This document shows, piece by piece, positions 1-8,502 of a stretch of DNA of 47,064 nt. The stretch is taken from the NCBI GenBank assembly GCA_045639325.1, contig JAZUCU010000005.1:1-47064 (forward strand). Direction: 5' to 3'. Within the stretch, counting starts at the first letter, position 1, and every line of letters starts with the position of its first letter. A program made the position numbers and the translations under genes. The stretch is from RGIG8244 sp045639325 (GTDB lineage: Bacteria > Verrucomicrobiota > Lentisphaeria > Victivallales > UBA1829). The notes under the pieces are model-generated. The model saw only the letters and a program-made list of their open reading frames with translations, was not told the DNA's origin and made no database searches.

Positions 1-369
1 CACCCTGGGCTGTCTGACTCTTGCCGCCCTTACAGGGCTTGTTTTTTGATTGATCTGAGTTTTTTCGAACAGCTGAGATGTTGATTAAACTTAAGATAGC
101 ATTCCTGCTCATAAACAAAAATCTGACAAAATCACTTTTTCAATAATCAATTGTCTCCCGTTCAAACGGAATGAAAATACCTGTTTTTTGAAAAATTATG
201 GGATATCTGTGAAAAAAATGAAAAAAAATACCGGAAAGTCTGTCAGAAATGGCTCATGAATTGTACTTATATTGCGGAAACAGTTCTTTTTACTGGAAAA
301 TTAAAAATCAACATCTCTGCTGCAGGATTCGGAGGGGGCTCCTGCAACAGAGATATTTTTTTATTCGAA
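1..369. other. Left-edge intergenic region
   Basis: No gene is supported here. Bases 26-38 form a short hairpin (GCCCT, TAC, AGGGC) followed by TTGTTTTTTG. This could be a weak plus-strand terminator or the end of a GC-rich palindromic repeat cut by the window edge, since the bases before it (CCCTGGGCTG at 3-12) are also GC-rich while the rest is AT-rich. Bases 49-312 are AT-rich with no convincing ORF or RNA. A strong bidirectional terminator lies at 313-354. Confidence 0.5.
313..354 (-). terminator. Strong bidirectional rho-independent terminator after the GNAT gene
   Basis: The 15-base arms ATCTCTGCTGCAGGA (313-327) and TCCTGCAACAGAGAT (340-354) pair fully apart from one non-Watson-Crick position and enclose a 12-base loop. 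On the minus strand the stem is followed by GTTGATTTTTAATTTT, and on the plus strand by ATTTTTTTATT. It lies 15 bases past the stop of the GNAT gene, so it probably ends the long minus-strand cluster and insulates whatever lies to the left. Confidence 0.85.
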
Positions 370-903
370 TCAATGATAGAAAAAGCGGTGAGTCAATTGA
401 TACGCACCATCCGCATCCGCCATCACACATTCGTGACGATACCAGTCGCTCCCGTAAAGCACGCGGAACGACGGCTGATTGCTATGGGTGCAGGTCAGAA
501 GAACCGGAGAAACACCAAGTTTATGCATTTCATCAAGAATCAACGTATTGACCCGGCGCGCCAGTCCGCGTCCCTGCATGGACTTCCGGATAAAAATCCC
601 GGCATGCCCCCCGTATTCGGCAAGACATGGCGGCAATTTCCAGCGCAAATTCACAGTCCCGGCATAATGTCCCTGATAAAGAATCCACAGAGTGAGGGAG
701 GGCACATAGCCCGGCGGGAGGTCGATCCCCTTTGCGTGAGCTTCGTACGTAGGAAAAATGGTATCCTTCCAGGAATCAAACAATGCCGGGTCGTGGAGGA
801 TATACGGATTATGTACTTTCCCCCAGGTTTCCCGGCAGGCTTCCAGATATTCCGTCAAAAATGACGGATCCGGTTTTATTAATTCAATTTCATTTCTTTG
901 CAT
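370..903 (-). CDS. GNAT-family N-acetyltransferase
   Basis: This 177-residue protein looks like a stand-alone GNAT acetyltransferase, which would move an acetyl group from acetyl-CoA to an unknown amine. The acetyl-CoA-binding motif A is visible near residues 105-125 as IFIRKSMQGRGLARRV, containing the Q-x-x-G-x-G/A loop. It is followed by the helix LILDEMHKLGV and by a late strand-loop with NQPSFRVLYGSDW, typical of motif B. The first codons overlap the end of the upstream MerR-like gene by 14 bases, so it is the last gene of that translationally coupled group. Substrate is not predictable; the family includes protein, antibiotic and small-molecule acetylases. The fold call is firm, the substrate open. 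Confidence 0.85.
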   Translation of the reverse strand: MQRNEIELIKPDPSFLTEYLEACRETWGKVHNPYILHDPALFDSWKDTIFPTYEAHAKGIDLPPGYVPSLTLWILYQGHYAGTVNLRWKLPPCLAEYGGHAGIFIRKSMQGRGLARRVNTLILDEMHKLGVSPVLLTCTHSNQPSFRVLYGSDWYRHECVMADADGAYQLTHRFFYH

Positions 904-1924
904 CAGATTTCACAGAAGCGGAATCAGTCTTTTTGACGGATGCGACATCGTCTTTTTTCTGCATATCGTTATTTTTCTGACGAAGCTGTTCCAGTTGGAT
1001 TTTCTGCTTTTCCGTTTCTTTCTTTGCGTTCTGCAAACTCTGTTCAGCATTCTTGCGGGCATCTTCGGCTGCTTTCAGTTTCTGCTTCAGCTGTTCCATT
1101 TCTTTGAGACGGGCCAACTGTTCCGCAGCAAAACGATCCCGTTCCGCCGCCTGCAGTTTTTCATAAGATTCCTTGTTCTCTTTCAAGGCTTTATCGAAGG
1201 CTTTCTGCTGCGCCGGAATATCTTTGAGGATCTGCTGAAGATTTTTGTTCATGGCATCGGTTCCCGCCTGAAGAGCTTGAGTGCGGGCGCGCAAATCCTG
1301 AGTTTTTGTCTGCAATTCCTGAATGGATTTATCTTTCTGCATGGATGCCTTGTGCATTTTTTCCGTGAGCTGCCAGAAGTAATGACCGCCGAGGAGAATG
1401 ACAAGGATCAGCAGGATCGTCAAGAGGCTGAACAACTTGGCGCGGGTACCATTCTTCTTTGCATTATCTTCGATATCATCCATTTTGGTAAGAATATCCC
1501 GGAAGCGTTCTCCGAGCAGACTGGTCAATTCATCAGTCTGCTGTTTGACCGCCAATGCATATTCTTCAGCGGAAATCTGGGGATTCATGGGCTGAGGAAG
1601 AGTTTCCGTGACCGTTTCATTCAGACCGGTGTTATCATCCTGAGCTGCTGGCTGTTCCTCGACAACTTCTTCCGCAAATTCCGGGTGAATGGCATAGATA
1701 GCGGCAAGCTCCTGTTCAATCTCAAAAGAGGATTTCATTGCAGCGCGCAATTCGGAAACTTTCAGCAGAACAGAAAGAGTGTTTTCTGTATAAACGCGGC
1801 GCTTTCCCTGCATGACAAAGCCAATATAGGTGGAATATTTCCCCAGCCAGTCATTGATTGTTGTACGCGGTACTCCGACTTTCTCCGCAAGTTCCATTAC
1901 CGTGTAACACTTTGCTTCTGTCAT
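890..1924 (-). CDS. Membrane-anchored MerR-like HTH protein with C-terminal coiled coil
   Basis: This 344-residue protein starts with a MerR-type winged helix-turn-helix (residues 6-55; YTVMELAEKVGVPRTTINDWL then a wing with KRRVYTE). An acidic, Glu-rich linker follows (80-120). One hydrophobic segment spans residues 164-183, and a long charged heptad-like region (185-320), rich in Lys, Glu, Gln and Ala, is almost certainly a coiled coil. The tail is Lys/Ser/Asp-rich. No sensor or ligand domain is recognisable. The start codon overlaps the ribF stop as ATGA, so it is translated with ribF. The layout suggests a DNA-binding head tethered to the membrane with the coiled coil on the other side. 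That function is inference; a loose comparison is RacA-type MerR-fold proteins with coiled coils. Confidence 0.75.
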   Translation of the reverse strand: MTEAKCYTVMELAEKVGVPRTTINDWLGKYSTYIGFVMQGKRRVYTENTLSVLLKVSELRAAMKSSFEIEQELAAIYAIHPEFAEEVVEEQPAAQDDNTGLNETVTETLPQPMNPQISAEEYALAVKQQTDELTSLLGERFRDILTKMDDIEDNAKKNGTRAKLFSLLTILLILVILLGGHYFWQLTEKMHKASMQKDKSIQELQTKTQDLRARTQALQAGTDAMNKNLQQILKDIPAQQKAFDKALKENKESYEKLQAAERDRFAAEQLARLKEMEQLKQKLKAAEDARKNAEQSLQNAKKETEKQKIQLEQLRQKNNDMQKKDDVASVKKTDSASVKSDAKK

Positions 1925-2880
1925 TTTGTAACTCCTTTTAATATATTTCGTATCATTTCAACATCTTTGCATATTTGCTGCATCAGAGCTTGCGGATCCG
2001 GGAATTTCCGTTCTGAACGAATAAATCCCATCACTTTGACCGACACATTGCGATCATAAAGATTGCCCTTAAAATCAAGCAGATGCGCTTCGATCCGCAC
2101 CGGCCCGTCCGTCAGAAAAGTCGGAGCTTTCCCGATCTGCAATGCCGTGGCATGACGTACGCCATCAATTACAGTGAATGCGGCATAAACACCGCAGGGG
2201 GGAAGTACCCCGTATTTCAATTCAATATTCGCAGTGGGATGTTCCAATTTTGTACCGGCGATACCGAATCCGGAAACAACTGTACCGTAAAGAGTTACTT
2301 CTTTCTGCAAGTATTGTTTTGCTTTCTCCAGATCGCCGGATGCAATCGCCTGACGGATGGAGCTGGCGCTGACGATTTCATCATTCAGGACCAATTCCGG
2401 TTCCGATTCAAAGTGAATTCCGTGTTTTTCCCCGTAAGCAGCGAGCACTTCAATAGTGCCGTGGCCTTTTGCGCCGCAATGAAAACGGCGTCCGACGCAG
2501 AAACCGCACAATTTCACCGGAGAATCCTTAAGGATATGATCAAAAAAATCTTCCGCCGACATCGCCGCAAGTTCGGCGGTGAAGGGAATGGAGACCACAG
2601 CTTTGACACCGCAGGATGCAAGGCGGGCGGCCTTTTCTTCCGCCGGTAACAAAAGAGTCGGCGCATGGGCAGGATCGACAATGACTTTCGGATGAGGTGA
2701 AAAAGTCAGGACGACCGGCACAGCATTGAGTTTTTCCGCCATATCCGTGAGACGGCAGAGCAAATGACGGTGTCCGCCGTGGACTCCGTCAAAAATTCCG
2801 ACAGCCATACAGAAGCGTGTAATACCATGCTCTGCCAGGGCTGAAATTGAGCTTACAGTAATAGGAAGTTGTTCCGTCAT
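1921..2880 (-). CDS. ribF: Bifunctional riboflavin kinase/FAD synthetase
   Basis: RibF phosphorylates riboflavin to FMN and adenylates FMN to FAD in the cytoplasm. The N-terminal nucleotidyltransferase domain has GIFDGVHGGHRHLL (about 28-41), the family HIGH-like loop, then TFSPHPK and the SSIRQAIASGDLEKA motif near 190. The C-terminal riboflavin kinase domain shows the PTANIEL strand and GVYAAF, QIGKAPTF and IEAHLLDF, whose Glu matches the catalytic base. The usual G-F-P before TAN reads LEHPTAN, and the common LYG after LLDF reads LYD, so the kinase half is mildly divergent. The 319-residue length is normal. A Shine-Dalgarno AAAGGAG and a good promoter lie upstream. The downstream MerR-like gene overlaps its stop. 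Confidence 0.95.
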   Translation of the reverse strand: MTEQLPITVSSISALAEHGITRFCMAVGIFDGVHGGHRHLLCRLTDMAEKLNAVPVVLTFSPHPKVIVDPAHAPTLLLPAEEKAARLASCGVKAVVSIPFTAELAAMSAEDFFDHILKDSPVKLCGFCVGRRFHCGAKGHGTIEVLAAYGEKHGIHFESEPELVLNDEIVSASSIRQAIASGDLEKAKQYLQKEVTLYGTVVSGFGIAGTKLEHPTANIELKYGVLPPCGVYAAFTVIDGVRHATALQIGKAPTFLTDGPVRIEAHLLDFKGNLYDRNVSVKVMGFIRSERKFPDPQALMQQICKDVEMIRNILKGVTK

Positions 2881-2908
2881 TTTATCGTCAAATCTCCTTT
2901 GTGGAGAT

Positions 2909-2937
2909 AATATAGCACATTATAGGCAAAAATGCAA
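2909..2937 (-). promoter_or_regulatory. Putative sigma70-type promoter for ribF
   Basis: On the minus strand a -35 TTGCAT (2932-2937) is followed by a 17-base spacer and a -10 TATATT (2909-2914) preceded by TGC, an extended -10. The predicted start lies about 20 bases before the ribF start codon, and the Shine-Dalgarno AAAGGAG falls between. It sits just after the mfd stop codon, so ribF and the two genes after it can be expressed apart from the longer cluster. Confidence 0.55.
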
Positions 2938-2947
2938 ATCCGTCATT

Positions 2948-5900
2948 TTAATTTTTTGACGGAATTGTCTTGAGGATGGCAAAGAGACGGGAAAGCTTAC
3001 TTTCCGGCGTCAATTCCTCCGGCACTCTGGGCACCATACCATCCGGTTTGAGGAATGCTGTGCCCCGTTCCAGATACGCTCTGCCTTCATAAACGGAAAT
3101 CGTATCCAGATTCTTTTCCCCCGCCAGGATACGCAATTCTGTTACAGCAAGATAATTTTCCGCCGTCGCGGGAATGACACCGAACCGGTCGACAAGTTCT
3201 TCCCGGCAGATTTTCACATCTTCCATCGTCCGGCAAAGGGAGAGTTTTCTGCAAATCCGGAAGCGCATGACGGGATTCGGAATATAATCCGGCGGAATTG
3301 CCGCGCCCAGATAGCCTTTGGCGGGCAGATATGCAAATTGGAGGAAATCCAGATTGAGGGCGGTCTGTTTTTTCGGCATAATCTTTTCCTGTCGATTGAG
3401 ATTGGCAACACAGTCACGCAAAAGTTCGCAGTAGAGATGGAAACCGACCGCATTGATTTGACCGCTCTGTTCCGCGCCAAGGATACTGCCGGATCCGCGA
3501 ATCTGTAAGTCACTCATTGCCAATTGAAAACCGGCTCCAAGCTGTGTATATTTCCGCATGGCGGCAATTCGTTCCCGGGCATTGCCGGTCAGAATTCCGG
3601 ACCGGGGCAGCAGCAGATAGGCATACGCCTGTCTGGTCCAGCGGCCGACGCGCCCGCGCAGCTGATACAGTTCCGCCAAACCGAACCGGTCCGCCCGGTC
3701 AATGATGATAGTATTGGCATTGGGGATATCCAGTCCGGATTCGATAATGGTTGTGCATACAAGGATTTCGATCTTATTTTCGATAAAATCGCTCATGACG
3801 TTTTCCAACTGTTCTTCCGGCATCTGACCGTGTCCGATTCCGACCGTTGCTTTCGGGAACATGGCTTTGATCTTTGCTGCGGCTTCTTCAATGCCCTTCA
3901 CCCGGTTGAAAAGATAATAAACCTGTCCACCGCGCCCCAATTCACGGGCAATAGCATCCCGGATCATTTCCGGGCTTTCGGTGCCGATGACAGTTTGCAC
4001 AGGCATCCGTTTCACCGGGGCGGTCAGAATGGTGCTCATATCCCGCATACCAGCCATAGATAAATAAAGGGTACGGGGAATGGGCGTTGCGGTCATTGTC
4101 AATACATCAGTTTCCACACGCAAACGTTTGAGCCGTTCTTTGTGGACGACCCCGAACCGCTGTTCTTCGTCGATAATGATCAAGCCGAGATTCTTGAATT
4201 TCACATCTTCCTGCACCAGACGGTGTGTGCCAATGACGATATCCAGCGAACCTTCTTCCATCCGCTTGAGAATTTCCGCCTGTTCTTTCGCGGTGCGGAA
4301 ACGGCTGAGCTGTTCAATCAATACGGGGAATCCGGCAAACCGTTCCAGAAAACTGTAATAATGCTGCTGCGCCAGAATCGTTGTCGGAACCAGAACAGCC
4401 ACCTGTTTACCGCCCATGACGCATTTGAACGCGGCACGCATGGCAAGTTCCGTCTTACCATATCCCACATCGCCGCAAAGCAAACGGTCCATCGGCTTGG
4501 TTGACTCCATATCTTTCTTGATTTCTTCCGCTGACCGGAGCTGATCCGCCGTCTCACGGAAGGGGAATGCCTGTTCAAACAAACGCTGATCCAAAGAATC
4601 TCCGGGGAACGGTTCCGCCTGAATACTGGTACGCAACGCCTGCATGCGCAACATTTCATACGCCATATTCTGCACTGAAACGGCGGCGGCGGCACGGGTC
4701 TTGCCCCAACGGGAGGATTTGACGTTGCTCAGCGCCACACCTTTTTTCCCCGCGCCAATATAACGGGACAGCAAATGTGCCTGCCATAACGGGACATGCA
4801 TCACCATATCATCCGCAAATTCCAATGCAATCATTTCCGCTTTTGCGCCGCCGGATTCCACAACTTCCAAGCCTTTGAAAATACAAATGCCGTAATCCAG
4901 ATGAACGGCATGATCACCCTCATTCAAGTCCGCAGCACTGTCGGCGATTCCCATCGACCCGGTATCGGTTGCTTTTTCATCATCAACCGGATCGGCGCCG
5001 CCTCTCATGCGGACGGGTGACGCAAAGACTTCCTGTTCCGTCAGCAGGAGCAGTTTTTTCCCGGGGCAGAACAAACCGCCGGGGAGATATTTTTCTTCCA
5101 GAATGACGGACGGCGTCTGATCCAGCTGAGCTTCCGCGATCCATTCCTGAAAATGCTTTTTATCGGCTTCCGACCGGCAGAGCATGACACATAAATAATT
5201 GTTTTCGAGGACAAGCCGCCGGGCCGTTTCCTGCATCCATTGGCGTCCCAGTTCCGTAAATGCTTTTTCGCCGCCTTTAGGCAGGGCTTTCTCCAATTGT
5301 TTGTGCATGGAGAAGAAAGGCGGGGTTGTCACCTTCTCATGCAGTGCGGCTTCCACATCGTCATAGAATGGCACAACTTTTTTCCTGAACGACTGAAGAA
5401 ATCCATCCCATTGTTCCAACGCTTCGGGCGAAAAACGTTCCACCTGCGTGCGCAAAACCTGAGGAAATACGGGAACCAGATAAGGCGACCAGTCTTTCAG
5501 ATATTCGCTGAATTCACCGGACTCCAGAAATTCGCTGCCGCTGCCGGACCGCAAAATAATTTCGTAAGACTCCACCTGCCCGATACTGCGCTGATCTTCC
5601 GGCGTAAATAAACGTATGCTGTCAACCTCATCGCCGAAAAATTCGATACGTGCAGGATGCTTCGCCGAGGGAGAAAAGACGTCCAGAATACCGCCGCGCC
5701 GACTGAATTCGCCGGGCACATAAACTTCCAGTTCGTCGTCATAATCCAGTTCCGTCAATTTCTTTGCCAGGTCCGTCACTTCCAGCGTATCGCCGCGACG
5801 GATGGTGAAAGAACGTTTGCGCATTTCCTTTGCCGAGGGAACCGGATTCAGTACTGCCGGAACCGATGCAAATAACACATCCGGCGGCTCCTGTAACAGC

Positions 5901-6202
5901 TGATACAATGCTTCGGCACGGGAACAATCGGTACCGGATGCACTGTGTAAATCACGCGTTCCATCCGGCAAGAGAAGAACCGAAAGTTTATGATTGGCGG
6001 CAGCTGTCCAGTGACGGAACGCATTACAGGCACTTTCCGCCGCCGCAAGCGTGGGGAAAATAGCCAATAAAGGCAGATGTTTTTCTCCGGATAATGCCAG
6101 AAGCAGGGGCGGAGCAGACAACTCATCCACCGGCCCATACCCGCTGGAAACGGGACGGACCGGAGTAGAAAAAAGTTTATCTCTCCATCCTGAAGCACTC
6201 AT
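2948..6202 (-). CDS. mfd: Transcription-repair coupling factor Mfd
   Basis: Mfd is an ATP-driven DNA translocase that pushes stalled RNA polymerase off damaged DNA and recruits the UvrABC excision machinery. The 1084 residues show the UvrB-homology N-terminal domains, including the GGILDVF and IEFFGDEVDSIR segments. The CarD-like RNA-polymerase-interaction domain lies near 430-490 (GDHAVHLDYGICIF). The RecG-like motor has Walker A GDVGYGKTELAMR near 575, DEEQRFGV near 678, TATPIPRTL near 705 and QLRGRVGRWTRQAYAYL in motif VI. The C-terminal D7 domain follows. It begins two bases after the symporter stop with no clear Shine-Dalgarno, so translation probably depends on coupling. Length is slightly short for the family but all motifs are intact. 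Confidence 0.97.
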   Translation of the reverse strand: MSASGWRDKLFSTPVRPVSSGYGPVDELSAPPLLLALSGEKHLPLLAIFPTLAAAESACNAFRHWTAAANHKLSVLLLPDGTRDLHSASGTDCSRAEALYQLLQEPPDVLFASVPAVLNPVPSAKEMRKRSFTIRRGDTLEVTDLAKKLTELDYDDELEVYVPGEFSRRGGILDVFSPSAKHPARIEFFGDEVDSIRLFTPEDQRSIGQVESYEIILRSGSGSEFLESGEFSEYLKDWSPYLVPVFPQVLRTQVERFSPEALEQWDGFLQSFRKKVVPFYDDVEAALHEKVTTPPFFSMHKQLEKALPKGGEKAFTELGRQWMQETARRLVLENNYLCVMLCRSEADKKHFQEWIAEAQLDQTPSVILEEKYLPGGLFCPGKKLLLLTEQEVFASPVRMRGGADPVDDEKATDTGSMGIADSAADLNEGDHAVHLDYGICIFKGLEVVESGGAKAEMIALEFADDMVMHVPLWQAHLLSRYIGAGKKGVALSNVKSSRWGKTRAAAAVSVQNMAYEMLRMQALRTSIQAEPFPGDSLDQRLFEQAFPFRETADQLRSAEEIKKDMESTKPMDRLLCGDVGYGKTELAMRAAFKCVMGGKQVAVLVPTTILAQQHYYSFLERFAGFPVLIEQLSRFRTAKEQAEILKRMEEGSLDIVIGTHRLVQEDVKFKNLGLIIIDEEQRFGVVHKERLKRLRVETDVLTMTATPIPRTLYLSMAGMRDMSTILTAPVKRMPVQTVIGTESPEMIRDAIARELGRGGQVYYLFNRVKGIEEAAAKIKAMFPKATVGIGHGQMPEEQLENVMSDFIENKIEILVCTTIIESGLDIPNANTIIIDRADRFGLAELYQLRGRVGRWTRQAYAYLLLPRSGILTGNARERIAAMRKYTQLGAGFQLAMSDLQIRGSGSILGAEQSGQINAVGFHLYCELLRDCVANLNRQEKIMPKKQTALNLDFLQFAYLPAKGYLGAAIPPDYIPNPVMRFRICRKLSLCRTMEDVKICREELVDRFGVIPATAENYLAVTELRILAGEKNLDTISVYEGRAYLERGTAFLKPDGMVPRVPEELTPESKLSRLFAILKTIPSKN

Positions 6203-6204
6203 AA

Positions 6205-7563
6205 TCAGGCAACAAAGCGTTTATACACGCCAAGGATAAAGAGTGAAATAATCAGAACAGGCAGAATCCATTTGCAATAAATCTGAATCCATGCGGGCAT
6301 TTTCAGACCGGTCCCCGCATTGGCTTCTTCCATGAAATTCTTCCAGCCCCAGCCGGATTTCCAACAGCAGAACAGTACCAGATAGAGACCGCCCAGCGGA
6401 AGCAGGATATCGCTCAGGATATAATCTTCAAAGTCGAGAATGGTAGAGCCATCACCGAGCAGCTGAACGTTTTTCCACAGATTGAATCCCAATGCGCAGG
6501 GCAGAGAGCCGATAGCAATGGCAATAAAGCAGATAATAGATGCCTTTTTCCGTCCCCAATGCCATTCATCCACCATGAACGCAATCAGGTTTTCAAACAC
6601 CGCAATGACCGTTGTCATAGCCGCCGCGCAGAGGAACAGGAAGAAGCAGATACCCCAGATCCGTCCGCCCGGCATGTGATAAAATACCGCCGGCAAAGAT
6701 TCAAAAATCAAACCGGGACCGCCGTTGGCAGGGATATTGTAACTCATACAGGCAGGGAAGATGATACAACCGGAAAGCAGTGCCACAATGGTATCCAGAA
6801 CAATAATCTGTGCAGATTCACCCGTCAATGACCGGCTGCGGTCGATATAACTGCCGAAGATGGCAACGGATCCGATTCCGATACTCAAAGTGAAAAATGC
6901 CTGTCCCATTGCGGCAGGGATTGCCTGGAATGACATTTTGGAGAAGTCGGGATAAAGATAGAACTCCATTGCCGCCTTGGCTTCCGGCAGGAACATACTT
7001 TTGAAACTTAATACGAAAAGCAGAATGAACAAACCAGCCATCAGGATTTTCGTAACCCGTTCCACGCCTTTCTGCAAGCCGATGTAACAGACTAAACTGC
7101 CGGCAATAACCACAAACAGCATGGGCAGCACGTTATTCATGGGACTGGCCAGCAAGGCGCCGAAAACGGCACCGGTATCACTGGGTGTTACTGTTTTCAT
7201 GGAACCTGTGATATACATCCAGGTATAGGACAGAAGCCAACCGGCAACTGTGGTATAATAAATCATCAGGATTACGGACCCGCTGAAGAATACCCCGCCG
7301 GGCAGATGCCAGGGGAATTTACTTTTCGGCAAAGTCTTATAAGCACCGAAGAGGGAACGTTTCGCCGCTCTTCCAACCGCCAGTTCCATGGTCATAACCG
7401 GCAGACCGAGAATCACCAGGAACAGCAGATACAACACCACAAATGCAGCACCGCCGTTTTCGCCGACCACAAAGGGAAACCGCCATACATTCCCCAAACC
7501 GATGGCACAACCCGCGGTCAAAAGAAGAAAGCCCAATCTTGAATTCAATGTTTCACGTTTCAT
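6205..7563 (-). CDS. Sodium:neurotransmitter symporter (NSS) family transporter
   Basis: This inner-membrane protein belongs to the LeuT/MhsT/Tyt1 family, which imports amino acids with sodium. The signature near the N-terminus, RLGFLLLTAGCAIGLGNVWR followed by FPFVVGENGG, is the unwound first helix that binds substrate and sodium. The 452 residues carry about eleven to twelve hydrophobic segments, fitting the shorter bacterial members that often have eleven. A second conserved stretch, ALGFNLW then FLDYI-like FEDYILSDILLPLG, is also present. It starts 6 bases after cysK and ends 2 bases before mfd. Substrate cannot be read from the sequence. Its place after cysteine synthase makes a sulfur or neutral amino acid plausible, but that is inference. 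Confidence 0.93.
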   Translation of the reverse strand: MKRETLNSRLGFLLLTAGCAIGLGNVWRFPFVVGENGGAAFVVLYLLFLVILGLPVMTMELAVGRAAKRSLFGAYKTLPKSKFPWHLPGGVFFSGSVILMIYYTTVAGWLLSYTWMYITGSMKTVTPSDTGAVFGALLASPMNNVLPMLFVVIAGSLVCYIGLQKGVERVTKILMAGLFILLFVLSFKSMFLPEAKAAMEFYLYPDFSKMSFQAIPAAMGQAFFTLSIGIGSVAIFGSYIDRSRSLTGESAQIIVLDTIVALLSGCIIFPACMSYNIPANGGPGLIFESLPAVFYHMPGGRIWGICFFLFLCAAAMTTVIAVFENLIAFMVDEWHWGRKKASIICFIAIAIGSLPCALGFNLWKNVQLLGDGSTILDFEDYILSDILLPLGGLYLVLFCCWKSGWGWKNFMEEANAGTGLKMPAWIQIYCKWILPVLIISLFILGVYKRFVA

Positions 7564-7569
7564 AATCTA

Positions 7570-8496
7570 TTATTCCTCATCAAAAAGCCAACTGGAAAGA
7601 TAACGCTCACCGCTGTCCGGGAGCAAGGCTACGATCCGTTTTCCACGGAATTCTTCCCGTTTCGCCAATTCCAATGCGGCAAACAAGGCGGCACCACCGG
7701 AAATGCCAATCAGAATTCCTTCCTGTTTCGCACAGGCACGGGCCGTTGCACCCGCATCTTCCCAACCGATCGCCATCACTTCATCAATAATTTCACGGTT
7801 CAGGACGGACGGCACAAAATTCGCGCCGATCCCCTGCAGTTTATGGGGGCCCGCCTCGCCGCCGGAAAGCAGCGGAGCATCTGCCGGTTCCACCGCAACA
7901 ATATGAGTTGCAGGTGCGTATGACTTCAAAACTTCACCGACCCCGGTCAGCGTTCCACCGGTTCCGACTCCGGCAACAAAGGCATCGACTTTTCCACCTG
8001 CCGCCTGAAGAATTTCCAATGCCGTAGTGCGTCGATGAATTTCCGGATTCGCCACGTTATCGAACTGGCGCGGCATGAAGCTGCCCGGATTTTCCGCGAT
8101 GATCTGATTCGCTTTGTCGATAGACCCGGTCATGCCGAGTTCGCCGGGAGTCAATACGATCTGTGCACCATAAGCGGCAAGAAGTTTGCGCCGTTCGATG
8201 CTCATGGTATCCGGCATGGTAAGAATGAGACGGTATCCTTTGACGGCTGCGGCAACCGCAAGACCGATCCCGGTATTCCCGCTTGTGGGTTCCACAATCA
8301 ATGCGCCGGGCTTGAGCAAACCTTTCTGTTCCGCATCTTCGATCATAGCGATCCCAACACGGTCTTTGGCACTGCCGCCGGGATTACGGGATTCCACTTT
8401 GACGAGGACTTCCGCGCCTGTTGTATTAAGTTTATGGATCCGGACCAGCGGGGTGTTGCCCACGGTGTCCAGAATGGTGTCACAAATCTGTTCCAT
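7570..8496 (-). CDS. cysK: Cysteine synthase (O-acetylserine sulfhydrylase)
   Basis: CysK makes L-cysteine and acetate from O-acetyl-L-serine and sulfide, using PLP. Visible motifs are GNTPLVRI (13-20), the PLP-lysine in NPGGSAKDR (Lys44), the substrate loop PTSGNTGIGLA (about 69-79), the phosphate-binding GTGGTLTG near 175-182, SGGAA near 260 and the terminal PDSGERYLS. The 308-residue length is that of a plain CysK/CysM without regulatory domains. Upstream TraB/GumN and downstream symporter are each 6 bases away, so the three are co-transcribed. CysK versus CysM cannot be separated by eye, although NPGGSAKDR and overall pattern favour CysK. Confidence 0.95.
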   Translation of the reverse strand: MEQICDTILDTVGNTPLVRIHKLNTTGAEVLVKVESRNPGGSAKDRVGIAMIEDAEQKGLLKPGALIVEPTSGNTGIGLAVAAAVKGYRLILTMPDTMSIERRKLLAAYGAQIVLTPGELGMTGSIDKANQIIAENPGSFMPRQFDNVANPEIHRRTTALEILQAAGGKVDAFVAGVGTGGTLTGVGEVLKSYAPATHIVAVEPADAPLLSGGEAGPHKLQGIGANFVPSVLNREIIDEVMAIGWEDAGATARACAKQEGILIGISGGAALFAALELAKREEFRGKRIVALLPDSGERYLSSWLFDEE

Positions 8497-8502
8497 GACT
8501 TT

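Noticed and set aside
256..864. Plus-strand open frame at the left edge
   Set aside because: It runs through a strong terminator hairpin and is antisense to the GNAT gene.
758..2059. A 433-codon plus-strand open frame
   Set aside because: It lies opposite the MerR-like and ribF genes, is very Phe/Leu-rich without domains, and has no Shine-Dalgarno.
2940..2962. Hairpin CCGTCA/TGACGG at the mfd stop codon
   Set aside because: Only 6 bp, AT-rich loop of 11 and no proper T run, so a terminator call is too weak.
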